Part shown: in pieces, positions 26,446-35,002 of the stretch
Numbering within the stretch: position 1 is the first letter of the stretch
How the letters are laid out: each line of letters opens with the position of its first letter
Source: Bacillota bacterium
GTDB taxonomy: Bacteria; Bacillota; UBA4882; UBA8346
Direction of reading: 5' to 3'
NCBI GenBank assembly: GCA_023402395.1
Contig: JAEYGI010000052.1
Span: forward strand, 8,602 to 72,601
DNA: 64,000 nucleotides
Position numbers and translations under genes: made by a program
The notes under the pieces: generated by a model
What the model saw: only the letters and a program-made list of their open reading frames with translations
What the model was told of the DNA's origin: nothing
Databases searched by the model: none

Positions 26446-28278
26446 TTACCAATTGGGCCGGCATAATAGCTCATCGAGGTCCAGCCAGTGATCGAGCATT
26501 AGTTTTTGCTTCATTTCCAACTGGCCGATTAGATCCGGCGACAGGCTGAACACATCTTCCTCGGCCGGATCACCGGCCAGGATGATCGGTACGGGATTGC
26601 TCCGGCGAAGCAACGCGATCAAGGCGTCGACATTGTCCAGTTCCGAGCGGAGCAGATCGTATAGAACCGCCCGTTCAGGATCTCCCGGCAGGCCCGTCAG
26701 ATTGATCTCCCGGGGCGGCACGGGCTGACCCGCCTCATCGGTCGGCCGGTTGTCTTTGACGGTTTCCAGTAACGTGTAAAAACGGATGAAATTAAAGCAG
26801 GTCTTCAGCAATAGGTCCCAGCACTTCAGCTTGTTACGGAAATCGGCCACTTCGGGCGGGGCCTCCGGATCGGCGAGGCCCGCCATGGCCCGCCCAATGG
26901 ATGCCCTGCAGGTTTGGAGCAGATTGCCGAAGAAAACGCCGTGATGCTGCCCCTTGACCATTTGGAAGCCCTGCGCTTCCAGGGGATTGTCCGCTTCCGC
27001 CTCGGTCAGCGCCTGAAACTGGAACGGCCGGAAATAGGATTTCTCCGCCGTGGTCAGCCGCTCCGGAAAGGCCACCAGCGGCCGGGTGAGCCAGCGCTGG
27101 GCCACGGCCCACAACAGCAATAGCGTGCCGCCGCCCTGCATCGGCGAGTAAATGGTCCGCGCCCGGTCCAGATCGGCGTGCGCCTGCAGCATCTTCCGGC
27201 CCCACTCTGGTCCGTAGCGCTCGACCATCATCCGGGCTAAGGTTTGAAATATTCCATACTCATCGGCCGGCCGGTCTTCCTGATAGTAATGGAGCGCTTG
27301 AAGATCCAGGCTGTCCAAATCCCATTCGGTGACATAGGCCTCGGCCCAGGGGTTGAGGATCACTCCGTAAGATCCCCTCTGACGCGCTTCGAGCAGATTC
27401 CGCAGCAGCGAGAATGGCTGGCCGATATCGCGGACCGGATAAACGGGCACGGTGAGCAGGCCTTGAATCGCTTCTTCCGGAAACGGTTTGAGTCCGAAAA
27501 AGGCCATCTTGACCGCCCCGTCCGGGCCTTGCAAATGGGCCCGGAGGCTTTCCATCTCGTAGCCGCTGAACTTGCCGCGAATCAAAAACCGGCAGCCGGG
27601 ATTGGGGGAGCCGGCCGCGGCGGCTTCGCACCGCGTTAAAAACCGGGCGACATTCGGGCCCAGCGGCGCAAAGCCGCTATCGGGCCCGTTGGCCGAGTTA
27701 TAAAGGAGATCGGCCCACGGCAATCCGGTGGAACTGTCATTGGTGCTAAAAATGAAGCGATCGAGCTCCGGCGTGGCGTCGAGCAAGCGGCGGATTGCAT
27801 CGGCATAAAGCGCGCCCACTTCCTCATGAAACAAATCCGGGCTAAAGCGCGGATGGCGGGAGCGGCGGGGATGGTCGACCCGCGGCCCGCGTAACTCCGG
27901 ATGCCGGGCGAAGACCGGCTCCGGCCACCACAGCGGTTCATAGCCGAGAAAGGAGGCTTTCAACCCGTGCCGCTTGACAATCCGGCACCGGTCCTGGATC
28001 AGCGCCAGGTTTCGTCCGGCAAAATCGGCGGGAATCCAGTCGGCCAGAAGCTCCGGCACGATGACCTTGAAGACCGAGTTATGAATGATCGACCAATTGA
28101 GATAGGGGTCGGCCGGATCATCCATTTCCCAACAACTTTTCTCGCCCGGGCAACTGACGCTGACGTGGGTCACGCCGGCCTGCTTGGCCAGGATGACGGC
28201 CTCCTCGAACTTGCCCAAGTCGCGATAGGGATTGGACACAATAATGGTTTGAAAGGCATTTTGGGGTGGGTCCGGCAT
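26446..28278 (-). CDS. Unrecognised 610-residue protein, possible TIM-barrel glycosidase
   Basis: 610 residues with no signal peptide or membrane segment, so probably cytoplasmic. Ribosome site GAGGTG precedes the ATG. The first 400 residues look like a (beta/alpha)8 barrel: alternating strands and helices with KQAGVTHVSVSCPGEKS, KASFLGYEPLWWPEPVF, RFIFSTNDSSTGLPW and YGVILNPWAEAYV. Several acidic-aromatic motifs would suit an alpha-glucuronidase- or GH20-like catalytic site, but I cannot place it in a known family. The C-terminal 200 residues are helical. It is transcribed divergently from an AraC regulator and lies beside a KduD-like enzyme, so breakdown of an imported uronate or oligosaccharide is a reasonable guess. 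Confidence 0.7.
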   Translation of the reverse strand: MPDPPQNAFQTIIVSNPYRDLGKFEEAVILAKQAGVTHVSVSCPGEKSCWEMDDPADPYLNWSIIHNSVFKVIVPELLADWIPADFAGRNLALIQDRCRIVKRHGLKASFLGYEPLWWPEPVFARHPELRGPRVDHPRRSRHPRFSPDLFHEEVGALYADAIRRLLDATPELDRFIFSTNDSSTGLPWADLLYNSANGPDSGFAPLGPNVARFLTRCEAAAAGSPNPGCRFLIRGKFSGYEMESLRAHLQGPDGAVKMAFFGLKPFPEEAIQGLLTVPVYPVRDIGQPFSLLRNLLEARQRGSYGVILNPWAEAYVTEWDLDSLDLQALHYYQEDRPADEYGIFQTLARMMVERYGPEWGRKMLQAHADLDRARTIYSPMQGGGTLLLLWAVAQRWLTRPLVAFPERLTTAEKSYFRPFQFQALTEAEADNPLEAQGFQMVKGQHHGVFFGNLLQTCRASIGRAMAGLADPEAPPEVADFRNKLKCWDLLLKTCFNFIRFYTLLETVKDNRPTDEAGQPVPPREINLTGLPGDPERAVLYDLLRSELDNVDALIALLRRSNPVPIILAGDPAEEDVFSLSPDLIGQLEMKQKLMLDHWLDLDELLCRPNW

Positions 28279-28374
28279 CGGGATTCACCTCGTTTAAACA
28301 AAATTTGTATCATTTCGACGGATAAGCTGCACACCCTTTTATTCTATTATTGTATTAAGCTGTTCGAATCGCAA

Positions 28375-28403
28375 TTGACAGATCCTTGAGTAATTTGTAC
28401 AAT
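28375..28403 (+). promoter_or_regulatory. Sigma-A promoter placing the start at the AraC-family ATG
   Basis: TTGACA (28375-28380), 17 bases, TACAAT (28398-28403). Transcription would begin around 28409-28411, at the ATG itself. Confidence 0.7.
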
Positions 28404-28409
28404 TACGAT

Positions 28410-29204
28410 ATGAATGAACAACTTATCGCCAACGTCCGGCTCAACCGGGCGGCCTCCATTCATTGCGCTCCCGATTGGAGCTGGGATACGAAAACCGCCC
28501 AATGGGTCGATTATGACATCTGGACCGTGCTGGAAGGAAAAGGCCATTTGCAGACCGCGGATCATACCTACCCGGTCTCCGGCGGCGATTGTTTTCTGTT
28601 GCGCCCTGCCGAGCGCTATATCGGTTGGCATGACCCCTCCCACCCGCTGTGGGTCATCTGTGTCCATTTCGATTTCCGAAACGAAAGGAACCGGCCCTTC
28701 CATCCTCCGCCCCAGGAGATCCCTCCGTTGCACCGGCGGCTCAGCAATCTCTCTTTCGTAACGGCGTTGCTGGAACGGGTAGTGGCCGCCGCGCTCGATC
28801 CTGCCGGCTGTTCCGAAGCGAGCAACGTTTGGCTGAAAGCGCTATTGTTGGAGATCGGCCGGGCTGACTCAAGGCGGAAACAGCAGCAACCGCTGCTTTG
28901 GATCGAAGAAATCTGCGCGGCGATCCGGAATCACCCCGGGCAGCCCTTTCCCGTGGCCCGGTTGGCCGCGGAATTGGGCTATTCCCCGGACCATTTCGGC
29001 CGGCTCTTTAAGAAGCATACCGGCCTGACCCCGCTGGACTATATCATTCAGGCCCGGATCGAACACGCCAAGGAACTGCTGCTGGGCTCGAGCCTTTCGG
29101 TACAGCGGATCTCCGAATTATTGGGGTATTGCGATGTCTTTCATTTTTCGAAACAGTTCAAGCAAAAGACCGGCGTGTCGCCGCTGGGGTTTCGAAGAAG
29201 TTGA
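28410..29204 (+). CDS. AraC-family transcriptional regulator
   Basis: 264 residues from the ATG at 28410. The N-terminal cupin-like sensing domain (WSWDTKTAQWVDYDIWTVLEGKGHLQT, GGDCFLLRPAERYIGWHDP) is followed by two helix-turn-helix motifs near the C-terminus (FPVARLAAELGYSPDHFGRLFKKHTG and VQRISELLGYCDVFHFSKQFKQKTG). Such proteins sense a sugar and control adjacent catabolic genes. It is divergent from the 610-residue gene and probably controls it and kduD. There is no ribosome site before the ATG, and the promoter's -10 box ends only six bases upstream, so the message is probably leaderless. An earlier TTG at 28386 is in frame but lies inside the promoter spacer. Confidence 0.9.
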   Translation: MNEQLIANVRLNRAASIHCAPDWSWDTKTAQWVDYDIWTVLEGKGHLQTADHTYPVSGGDCFLLRPAERYIGWHDPSHPLWVICVHFDFRNERNRPFHPPPQEIPPLHRRLSNLSFVTALLERVVAAALDPAGCSEASNVWLKALLLEIGRADSRRKQQQPLLWIEEICAAIRNHPGQPFPVARLAAELGYSPDHFGRLFKKHTGLTPLDYIIQARIEHAKELLLGSSLSVQRISELLGYCDVFHFSKQFKQKTGVSPLGFRRS

Positions 29205-29560
29205 ATCGGGCCTGGCCGAAGAAAGGATAGATAACATTGAAAGCCTTTTCCGCCCTATCGAATTGATTCGATCCCGCGAGCGGTTTCTTGCAATTTATTG
29301 TTCCTCCCTTTTAATCTAATGACCTAAAACCTCCTATAAATCTTGAATCCTTCCCAAGGCTATCAATAAACGCCAATCTTCCCCATCCCCGGTCCCGACC
29401 CCACTTATTTATTTTATAATAATAAATTAAAATACTACTTGACAGATAGGAATACAGGGAATAAAATAATTTTAACTCATTCCCTAGTAAACATATCAGA
29501 ATTAATACAATTTATTGGTAAATTCACAGCGATATTTGAAAAGAATCGAGGAATATCAGA
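29205..29560 (+). promoter_or_regulatory. Intergenic region and promoter of the ABC transporter operon
   Basis: 356 bases without a gene. The first part is GC-rich and featureless; the second is very AT-rich. A strong promoter is visible: TTGACA (29439-29444), 17 bases, TAAAAT (29462-29467). That leaves a leader of about 85 bases before the ATG at 29561. I recognise no riboswitch. Confidence 0.7.
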
Positions 29561-30313
29561 ATGGTTGAACTTAAAAATATACATAAATCATTTGGGAAAA
29601 ATGTGATTCTAAAAGGAATTGATTTAACGGTAGAAAACGGGGACGTAATTACATTGATTGGCCCCAGCGGAACCGGAAAGACGACTCTTTTGCGGTGTAT
29701 TAACTTTTTAGAAAAACCTTCGGAAGGTGAAGTCTCGGTTGGAGGGTTTACAGTTAATTGCAAGCATCCCTCCAAAAAAGACATCCTCACCTTACGTAGA
29801 AAAACCGCCATGGTGTTTCAGAATTATAACTTGTTTCGGAACAAGACGGCTTTGGAAAATGTCATGGAAGGTCTGCTTGTCGTGCAAAACAAATCCAAAG
29901 CCGAGGCCAAGGAGAGCGCGCTTCACGAATTGGAGAACGTCGGGCTTCTCGATAAAATCAATTCGTATCCTTCCGAATTATCCGGCGGTCAACAACAGCG
30001 CGTGGGAATCGCCCGGGCGCTGGCCCTCAAACCCAAAGTCATTCTGTTTGATGAACCGACCTCAGCGCTCGATCCGGAATTGGTCGGGGAAGTTCTGGCC
30101 GTAATCAAAAAGGTGGCCAAGTCTGGAGTTACCATGTTAATTGTCACTCATGAAATCAACTTTGCCCGCAATGTCTCCAATCGGGTGGTGTTTTTAGAGG
30201 GGGGGAAAATTGTCGAACAAGGCAGACCAGACGACATATTCGTGAATCCACGGGAAGAACGGACCAAACAATTTTTAAACAATTTTTATCAAAGGTTTTC
30301 GTATACCATTTAA
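29561..30313 (+). CDS. Polar amino-acid ABC transporter ATPase
   Basis: 250 residues, the size of GlnQ/TcyN-type ATPases. Walker A is GPSGTGKTT (about residue 34), the Q-loop is FQNYNLF, the signature is LSGGQQQR, Walker B is VILFDEPTSALD and the switch His lies in IVTHE. It powers uptake through the two permeases encoded downstream. The gene order ATPase, binding protein, permease, permease resembles the B. subtilis tcyJKLMN (cystine) cluster, but the substrate is not fixed by sequence. The whole operon is more AT-rich than its neighbours, with a Lys- and Phe-rich codon bias that hints at a different origin. Confidence 0.95.
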   Translation: MVELKNIHKSFGKNVILKGIDLTVENGDVITLIGPSGTGKTTLLRCINFLEKPSEGEVSVGGFTVNCKHPSKKDILTLRRKTAMVFQNYNLFRNKTALENVMEGLLVVQNKSKAEAKESALHELENVGLLDKINSYPSELSGGQQQRVGIARALALKPKVILFDEPTSALDPELVGEVLAVIKKVAKSGVTMLIVTHEINFARNVSNRVVFLEGGKIVEQGRPDDIFVNPREERTKQFLNNFYQRFSYTI

Positions 30314-30364
30314 AAACAACGGCATTAAAAAATTAAAATAAAACAAATCAAGGGAGTGTTCAAA

Positions 30365-31177
30365 ATGAAAAAATACGTTTTGCTGGTTGGATTAATCGTC
30401 AGTTTGGGATTGGCTGGTTTGTTGACATCCGCGGTAAATGGCGATGTCAACGCCGCCAAAGCCAAAAAAGTCATCGTCGCGGTGGCCACCGAGGAAAAAC
30501 CGCTGAGCTACACCGATGATAAAGGCAATCTGGTCGGGTATGAAGTGGAGGCGCTGAAAGCGATTGATCGGATTATTCCGGAATATGAGTTCGATATCCA
30601 AAGCGTGGAAGCGGATTCGCAACAAATCGGCTTGGACACCGGGAAATACGCGTTAATCGCCGAAGGCTTGTTTAAGACCAAAGAACGAGTTGAAAAATAT
30701 CTGTTGCCCGAGGAAAATGTCGGCGTTTCCTTAATCACAATTGTCATCCGCGGAAAAGACACCAGCATTAATACTTTAGATGATCTGGTCGGCAAGAAAG
30801 TTGCTCCCGTGTCTCCCAACGGCGGTATTTTCAACTTGCTTACCGCCTATAACAGCGCCAATAAAGGACAAATCGCAATCGTGCCTCAGGAAGGCGTGTC
30901 ACTCGCCGACCGCTACCAGGGCGTCGCCTCCGGCAAATATGACGCCATTGTCGCTCCGTCCTTGGGATTCGAGGAGCTTCGCAGCAAATTGAAGTTGGAT
31001 TTAAAAGAAACCAAACCGGTAAAGGTTAACAATACTTATTTCGTTCTGGCCAAAAATCAAACCGATCTCGCGGCCAAAGTAAACGAGGCGCTTAAGAAAA
31101 TCAAGAAAGACGGAACCTTAAGCAAATTGGCGATAAAATATTTTGGAAAAGATGTGCTTCAATACAAAGAAAACTAA
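30365..31177 (+). CDS. Amino-acid ABC transporter solute-binding protein, non-lipidated
   Basis: 270 residues from the ATG at 30365, with AGGGAG upstream; a GTG three codons earlier lies in the ribosome site. The signal peptide is MKKYVLLVGLIVSLGLAG and continues to a probable cut in VNAAKA. It has no cysteine, so no lipobox. The mature part is a family-3 solute-binding protein: PLSYTDDKGNLVGYEVEALKAI, YALIAEGLFKTKERVEKYLL, GKKVAPVSPNGGIFNLL, KIKKDGTLSKLAIKYFG. In one-membrane Bacillota these proteins are normally anchored as lipoproteins; a soluble one needs a closed periplasm, which agrees with the barrel protein at 10.4-13.2 kb. Confidence 0.93.
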   Translation: MKKYVLLVGLIVSLGLAGLLTSAVNGDVNAAKAKKVIVAVATEEKPLSYTDDKGNLVGYEVEALKAIDRIIPEYEFDIQSVEADSQQIGLDTGKYALIAEGLFKTKERVEKYLLPEENVGVSLITIVIRGKDTSINTLDDLVGKKVAPVSPNGGIFNLLTAYNSANKGQIAIVPQEGVSLADRYQGVASGKYDAIVAPSLGFEELRSKLKLDLKETKPVKVNNTYFVLAKNQTDLAAKVNEALKKIKKDGTLSKLAIKYFGKDVLQYKEN

Positions 31178-31240
31178 CCCCAGGAATTACAAATCTGCCA
31201 AAGCGCAGCAGTTTAGTTTCAATTAAAAATTAAGCGCAAC

Positions 31241-31269
31241 AGGGGCTGATTTTTGAGTCAGCTCCTTTT
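31241..31269 (+). terminator. Weak internal terminator after the binding-protein gene
   Basis: AGGGGCTGA pairs with TCAGCTCCT (one G-U pair), followed by TTTGTGG. Its place between the binding-protein and permease genes would favour higher levels of the binding protein, as is common in such operons. Confidence 0.6.
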
Positions 31270-31321
31270 GTGGCAATGAAAGTTTCAGGGCCGATGTTTA
31301 AGACTCTGAGGAGGTATTGCC

Positions 31322-32032
31322 GTGCATTTCGGACTTGATTTCGGATACATTTTGAGTGTTCTGCCCAAATTGATAGCGATGCTTCCTCTCACGCTTTTTG
31401 TAGTGCTGGTTGTCGCTATTTTCGGCTTTTTGCTGGGAGTCGCCGTCACGGCGATTCGAGTCAAAAAGATCAAAGTATTGTTTCCAACCGTTTCCGTGTA
31501 TGTATCGTTTATGCGAAGCACGCCCTGTTTGATTCAATTATTCGTAATCTATTACGGACTGCCTTTGCTATTAAACCTGATCGGGATTGATATTAATCAA
31601 TGGAGCCGGACCACCTTCGCCGTCCTGACGTTAATCCTTCACAATGGCGCCTATTTTTCCGAAGTTTTACGCCCGGCCTATCTCGCGGTTGATAAAGGCC
31701 AACACGAAGCTGCCGATAGCATCGGTTTTACGGGGACCCAAAAGTTTCTCCGGATCATTTCCCCGCAAGTCGTTCCCATTGCCTTGCCGAACATCGGCAA
31801 TTTGCTGATCGATTTAATTAAAGATACTTCGATTTTATTTACCATCGGAGTGGTCGATCTGATGGGCCGCGCCCGGTTGATCATTGCCAACGATTATGGC
31901 ATTGGAAAATTGGAAGTATTCATCACGGTAGCGATTATTTATTGGATTATTTCCAATGTCGTGGAAAATGGAGTGCGCTGGCTGGAAATACGAAATGAGA
32001 AATATAAATTTGCCAAGGGCATCAAAGTTTAA
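31322..32032 (+). CDS. Amino-acid ABC transporter permease (first)
   Basis: 236 residues from a GTG with an excellent AGGAGGT seven to eight bases upstream. Five or so transmembrane helices and the HisM/GlnP-type signature (YVSFMRSTPCLIQLFVIYYG; EAADSIGFTGTQKFLRIISPQVVPIALPN), the EAA loop that docks on the ATPase, identify it. It forms the channel with the second permease, whose ATG begins 32 bases after its stop. Confidence 0.94.
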   Translation: MHFGLDFGYILSVLPKLIAMLPLTLFVVLVVAIFGFLLGVAVTAIRVKKIKVLFPTVSVYVSFMRSTPCLIQLFVIYYGLPLLLNLIGIDINQWSRTTFAVLTLILHNGAYFSEVLRPAYLAVDKGQHEAADSIGFTGTQKFLRIISPQVVPIALPNIGNLLIDLIKDTSILFTIGVVDLMGRARLIIANDYGIGKLEVFITVAIIYWIISNVVENGVRWLEIRNEKYKFAKGIKV

Positions 32033-32064
32033 ATCCATGAAAAAGGCGAAAAGAGAAGAAAAAC

Positions 32065-32772
32065 ATGTTTGATGTGAAGACGGTCGTTGCTGTATTTTTC
32101 TCAATCCTGACAGTCGTGCCCAACACCCTGGGTCTGGCGCTGGTTATTATGGTTCTGGCGATCATCTTCGGCGCGATCCTGGCCTTAATCCGCGCCTACA
32201 AGGTTCCGGTTCTGGATAAACTGGTGGCGATCTATATCTCTTTCATGCGCGGCACGCCGCTGCTGGTGCAGTTGTATATCGTTTACTATGCCTTGCCGCC
32301 ATTCGCGGTTTCGCTGGGGAATCTTTTTAACCGGACGGTGGATCCCAATAACGTTTCGCCAATATTCGCGGTATTAATCACCTATTCGTTATATATGGCC
32401 GCGTTTCAGGCTGAGAACATTAAAGGCGCGTTGGCCTCGGTCGATTTTGAGCAGATGGAAGCGTCGTATTCGATTGGGTTGACCACGTTTCAAGCGTTTA
32501 CCCGGATCATTTTTCCACAAGCGTTGATTGTCGCGGTTCCCAATTTTTGCAACGCCTATGTTGGAACCATAAAAGCTCTATCCTTGGCGTTTACGGTTGC
32601 GGTGGTTGACATTTTGGCCCAGGCCAAATTATGTTCGGCGCTAAACTTCCGCTATATTGAATCCTATTTGGCCGCTACCTTGGTATATTGGATGCTGTGC
32701 GTCATCTTAACCCGCATTTTTTCACGATTTGAGATTCGCTTGCGCAAAGGCCGCGCGGAAATCGTTTCTTAA
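32065..32772 (+). CDS. Amino-acid ABC transporter permease (second)
   Basis: 235 residues. It has the same His/Glu/Gln permease plan (YISFMRGTPLLVQLYIVYYALPPF; MEASYSIGLTTFQAFTRIIFPQALIVAVPN). Two non-identical permeases point to a heterodimeric channel as in the cystine (TcyLM) and histidine (HisQM) systems. It is followed after about 90 bases by the UroD-like gene on the same strand. Confidence 0.94.
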   Translation: MFDVKTVVAVFFSILTVVPNTLGLALVIMVLAIIFGAILALIRAYKVPVLDKLVAIYISFMRGTPLLVQLYIVYYALPPFAVSLGNLFNRTVDPNNVSPIFAVLITYSLYMAAFQAENIKGALASVDFEQMEASYSIGLTTFQAFTRIIFPQALIVAVPNFCNAYVGTIKALSLAFTVAVVDILAQAKLCSALNFRYIESYLAATLVYWMLCVILTRIFSRFEIRLRKGRAEIVS

Positions 32773-32861
32773 AACCCCGCCAATCCGCCGCTGAAGCCTA
32801 ACCATCAAACGCGGCATATCCATTTTCGACCCGCTAAAATCGTCATAAGGAGAGGATAAAA

Positions 32862-33896
32862 ATGAACAAGTTCGAGCGTATCAAGGCTGCGCTTAATCTG
32901 GAGGAAGTTGATCGGATACCGGTCAATCTATGGTATCATTTATCGGCCTTTGATCAAGATCCGCGAAGTTTAGCCGAGGTTTTGGTCGCGAACAACGATC
33001 AGTATGATTTTGATTTTATCAAACTGATGCCGTTCGGTTTGTACAGTGTCCAAGATTGGGGCGTAAAAGTTAAAATATTCAATTCCGTGGGAAAACCGCC
33101 GATTGTAGACGATTACGCGATTCATGCCCTTGAAGACTGGTCAAAATTGGAGGTCTTGCCCGCCACCTACGGGACCTGGGGAAAAACGCTTCAAATCGCG
33201 CAATATGTGGAAAAATTGACCAAGGGGAAAACTCCCTATGTGCAAACGCTGTTCAGCCCGCTGACCACGGCTCAGAAGCTGGCGGGAGATCGGATTCTGC
33301 TCGATTTCAAGCAAGATCCGAAATTATTCAAACAAGCGTTGCAGGTGATCACCGATACAACCATCAATTTTGTAAAGGCCAATATCGCGGCCGGCGTAAG
33401 CGGATTTTTCTTTGCCACCCGGTGCGCCAATTATGATTACATGACGGAAGCGGAATATAAGGAATTCGGGGAATACTACGACCTTCAGGTGATTAACGCC
33501 TATCAGGATCAAACGTTCTTTAATATCGCCCATATTCACGGTTCGGACGGCATGTTCAATTTAATCGAACAATATCCCGTCAACTGCGTTAATTGGCATG
33601 ATCGGTGGACGCCGCCGACGCTGGCGGAAGCGAGGAAAAAATCGAATAAATGTTTCTTGGGCGGCCTTCGCGAAGTTCCATATTATGATGAAAATGGCAA
33701 GATCGTCAAACCCAGCTTACTTAATTCCGGAAGTGTGGCCGAGATTGAACAGCACGTTTTGGAAGCGATCGAGCAGGTCAATGGAAAAGGGATCATTGTC
33801 GGGCCGGGCTGCGGCGCCGATCAGTTTGTCCCGGAAAAGAACATCTATGCGATCCGCCGCGCTGTGGAAAGCTATCGGTTACGGAAAGTAGGGTAA
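32862..33896 (+). CDS. Uroporphyrinogen-decarboxylase-family protein, probable corrinoid methyltransferase type
   Basis: 344 residues with AGGAGAGG upstream of the ATG. The fold is that of HemE/MtaA-type proteins (MNKFERIKAALNLEEVDRIPVN...; IAHIHG; CFLGGLREV; IVGPGCGADQFVPEKN). The late GPGCG...P..N motif and the His/Cys pair resemble zinc-dependent methyltransferases of the MtaA/CmuA group more than true HemE, which would lie among haem genes. Being last in the amino-acid transporter operon, it may demethylate or transfer a methyl group from the imported compound (for example a methylated thiol or betaine). That is inference; no corrinoid protein is encoded nearby. Confidence 0.85.
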   Translation: MNKFERIKAALNLEEVDRIPVNLWYHLSAFDQDPRSLAEVLVANNDQYDFDFIKLMPFGLYSVQDWGVKVKIFNSVGKPPIVDDYAIHALEDWSKLEVLPATYGTWGKTLQIAQYVEKLTKGKTPYVQTLFSPLTTAQKLAGDRILLDFKQDPKLFKQALQVITDTTINFVKANIAAGVSGFFFATRCANYDYMTEAEYKEFGEYYDLQVINAYQDQTFFNIAHIHGSDGMFNLIEQYPVNCVNWHDRWTPPTLAEARKKSNKCFLGGLREVPYYDENGKIVKPSLLNSGSVAEIEQHVLEAIEQVNGKGIIVGPGCGADQFVPEKNIYAIRRAVESYRLRKVG

Positions 33897-33939
33897 GCCG
33901 GACGACGCGGATGGCGTTTCCCCGGTTACTCCCCCGTTT

Positions 33940-33985
33940 GAAAACAAGCTCAAACCCTCCGGATGTAGGGTTTGAGCTTGTTTTC
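33940..33985. terminator. Bidirectional terminator ending the ABC/UroD operon
   Basis: A 19-bp perfect stem, GAAAACAAGCTCAAACCCT and its complement, with an eight-base loop and T-runs at both ends. Confidence 0.92.
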
Positions 33986-34035
33986 ACGTAACGCGTCAAT
34001 TGACCGGACTGGAAAAACTTCCAAATCTTAGCGGC

Positions 34036-34134
34036 TTATTTTAATTTTCGAAGCAGATTCTCCACGTCTTTCACCTGTTTCGATGTTCCCTGTTCCGATG
34101 CGCCGATCTTGATCTGATCCTTCTTCTTGATCAT
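34036..34134 (-). CDS. Small basic protein of unknown function, 32 residues
   Basis: The frame MIKKKDQIKIG...VENLLRKLK ends in TAA. A perfect ribosome site AGGAGGTG lies six bases before the ATG, which is the main reason to call it. It is highly charged with a net positive charge and a helical C-terminus. It follows the 93-residue gene by 48 bases on the same strand, and the two probably form one unit. I know no family for it. Confidence 0.55.
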   Translation of the reverse strand: MIKKKDQIKIGASEQGTSKQVKDVENLLRKLK

Positions 34135-34182
34135 CTGGACACCTCCTGTTTGTCCAGTGTCCCCAGGAACCGAATTTCTATT

Positions 34183-34464
34183 CTACCGATTCACCGCTTT
34201 TTTATCCCGGGATTGACAGGCTGCCAAAACCGTCAAGGAAGCCAGAATCCCATCGATATACGGCGGGGTGGCTCCATTAACTTCCACTTTCACTTGTTCC
34301 TTTTTTCGAATCCGCCGGCCGGCGGCTTGTCCCGCGTTATCCGGGGCGTCGGCTTCCTTGGCCCGAGAATCGGCCCCTTTTTTTCCGGCCGGACGATAAG
34401 CAACTCCGGCGGGCATTTCTTGATTTAGATTTAATTGAATGTTTTTTTCAGCAGCTTTTTCCAT
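34183..34464 (-). CDS. Hypothetical hydrophilic protein, 93 residues
   Basis: The ATG has a perfect AAGGAG seven bases upstream. The chain is hydrophilic and low in complexity to about residue 55 (NQEMPAGVAYRPAGKKG...KEADAPDNAGQAAG), then RRIRKKEQVKVEVNGATPPYIDGILASLTVLAACQSRD. No signal peptide is present; the only hydrophobic patch is near the C-terminus. Together with the 32-residue gene it forms a two-gene unit between a strong terminator and a cluster of palindromic repeats. Function unknown. Confidence 0.55.
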   Translation of the reverse strand: MEKAAEKNIQLNLNQEMPAGVAYRPAGKKGADSRAKEADAPDNAGQAAGRRIRKKEQVKVEVNGATPPYIDGILASLTVLAACQSRDKKAVNR

Positions 34465-34545
34465 GAAAAAACTCCTTCATGTTCTATATATGTTGCAATA
34501 AGTTTTTTGAACCCCGTAAAAATTGTAGCATATTTTCCTTAATTC

Positions 34546-34630
34546 ATAAGTTGAAATAAATACTGATCTTACCTTTCCCAGCCGTGCTTTAAGGATGGGA
34601 AAGCCTATTTATAAAATTATTTCAACTTAT
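34546..34630. repeat. Palindromic element type A, copy 1
   Basis: Terminal arms ATAAGTTGAAATAA / TTATTTCAACTTAT, 14 bp and perfectly complementary, enclose an inner stem CTTTCCCA / TGGGAAAG. Related to copies at 34795 and 40318, but the arms differ at matched positions on both sides. Confidence 0.8.
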
Positions 34631-34794
34631 ATATGTTGTTGAACTAAAGTTCACCCCACCGATGGTTCAAATTTTTCGCTTTATGAATGCAAATGTCTGG
34701 TGGGAAATTAAGGTTTATTTCCTCCCAAATATATTTTTTGGGCTGCTCACTGTTTCCGAACCGAATCTTTAGGTAAAACGTTTCTCTTGAATAT

Positions 34795-34878
34795 ATAAGT
34801 TGAATTAAATTTCTTATCGCATCATCTCCCTCAAACCGGCCATGATCGAGAAATTAATCAATTTAATTCAACTAACTT
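34795..34878. repeat. Palindromic element type A, copy 2
   Basis: Arms AAGTTGAATTAAATT / AATTTAATTCAACT, about 84 bases end to end. A type-B element follows within 10 bases, the same A-then-B order as at 40318-40487. Confidence 0.8.
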
Positions 34879-34887
34879 ACCGGTGTA

Positions 34888-34975
34888 ATCGGATAAAATA
34901 ATTCCGATTTGATTTTATTTGCATTCGGCTTTAGGAAGACAAATCCGGTTAAGAAATTCATTTCACCTATATATT
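34888..34975. repeat. Palindromic element type B, copy 2 (decayed)
   Basis: It shares CCGATTTGATT, GCATTCGGC and CCGGTTAAGAAATTCATTTCAC with the other B copies. Inner arms are reduced to ATTTG / CAAAT and the outer arms are only partly complementary, so it looks older. Confidence 0.7.
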
Positions 34976-35002
34976 ATAGCAAACTTGCTTTTCTTTTCAA
35001 AT

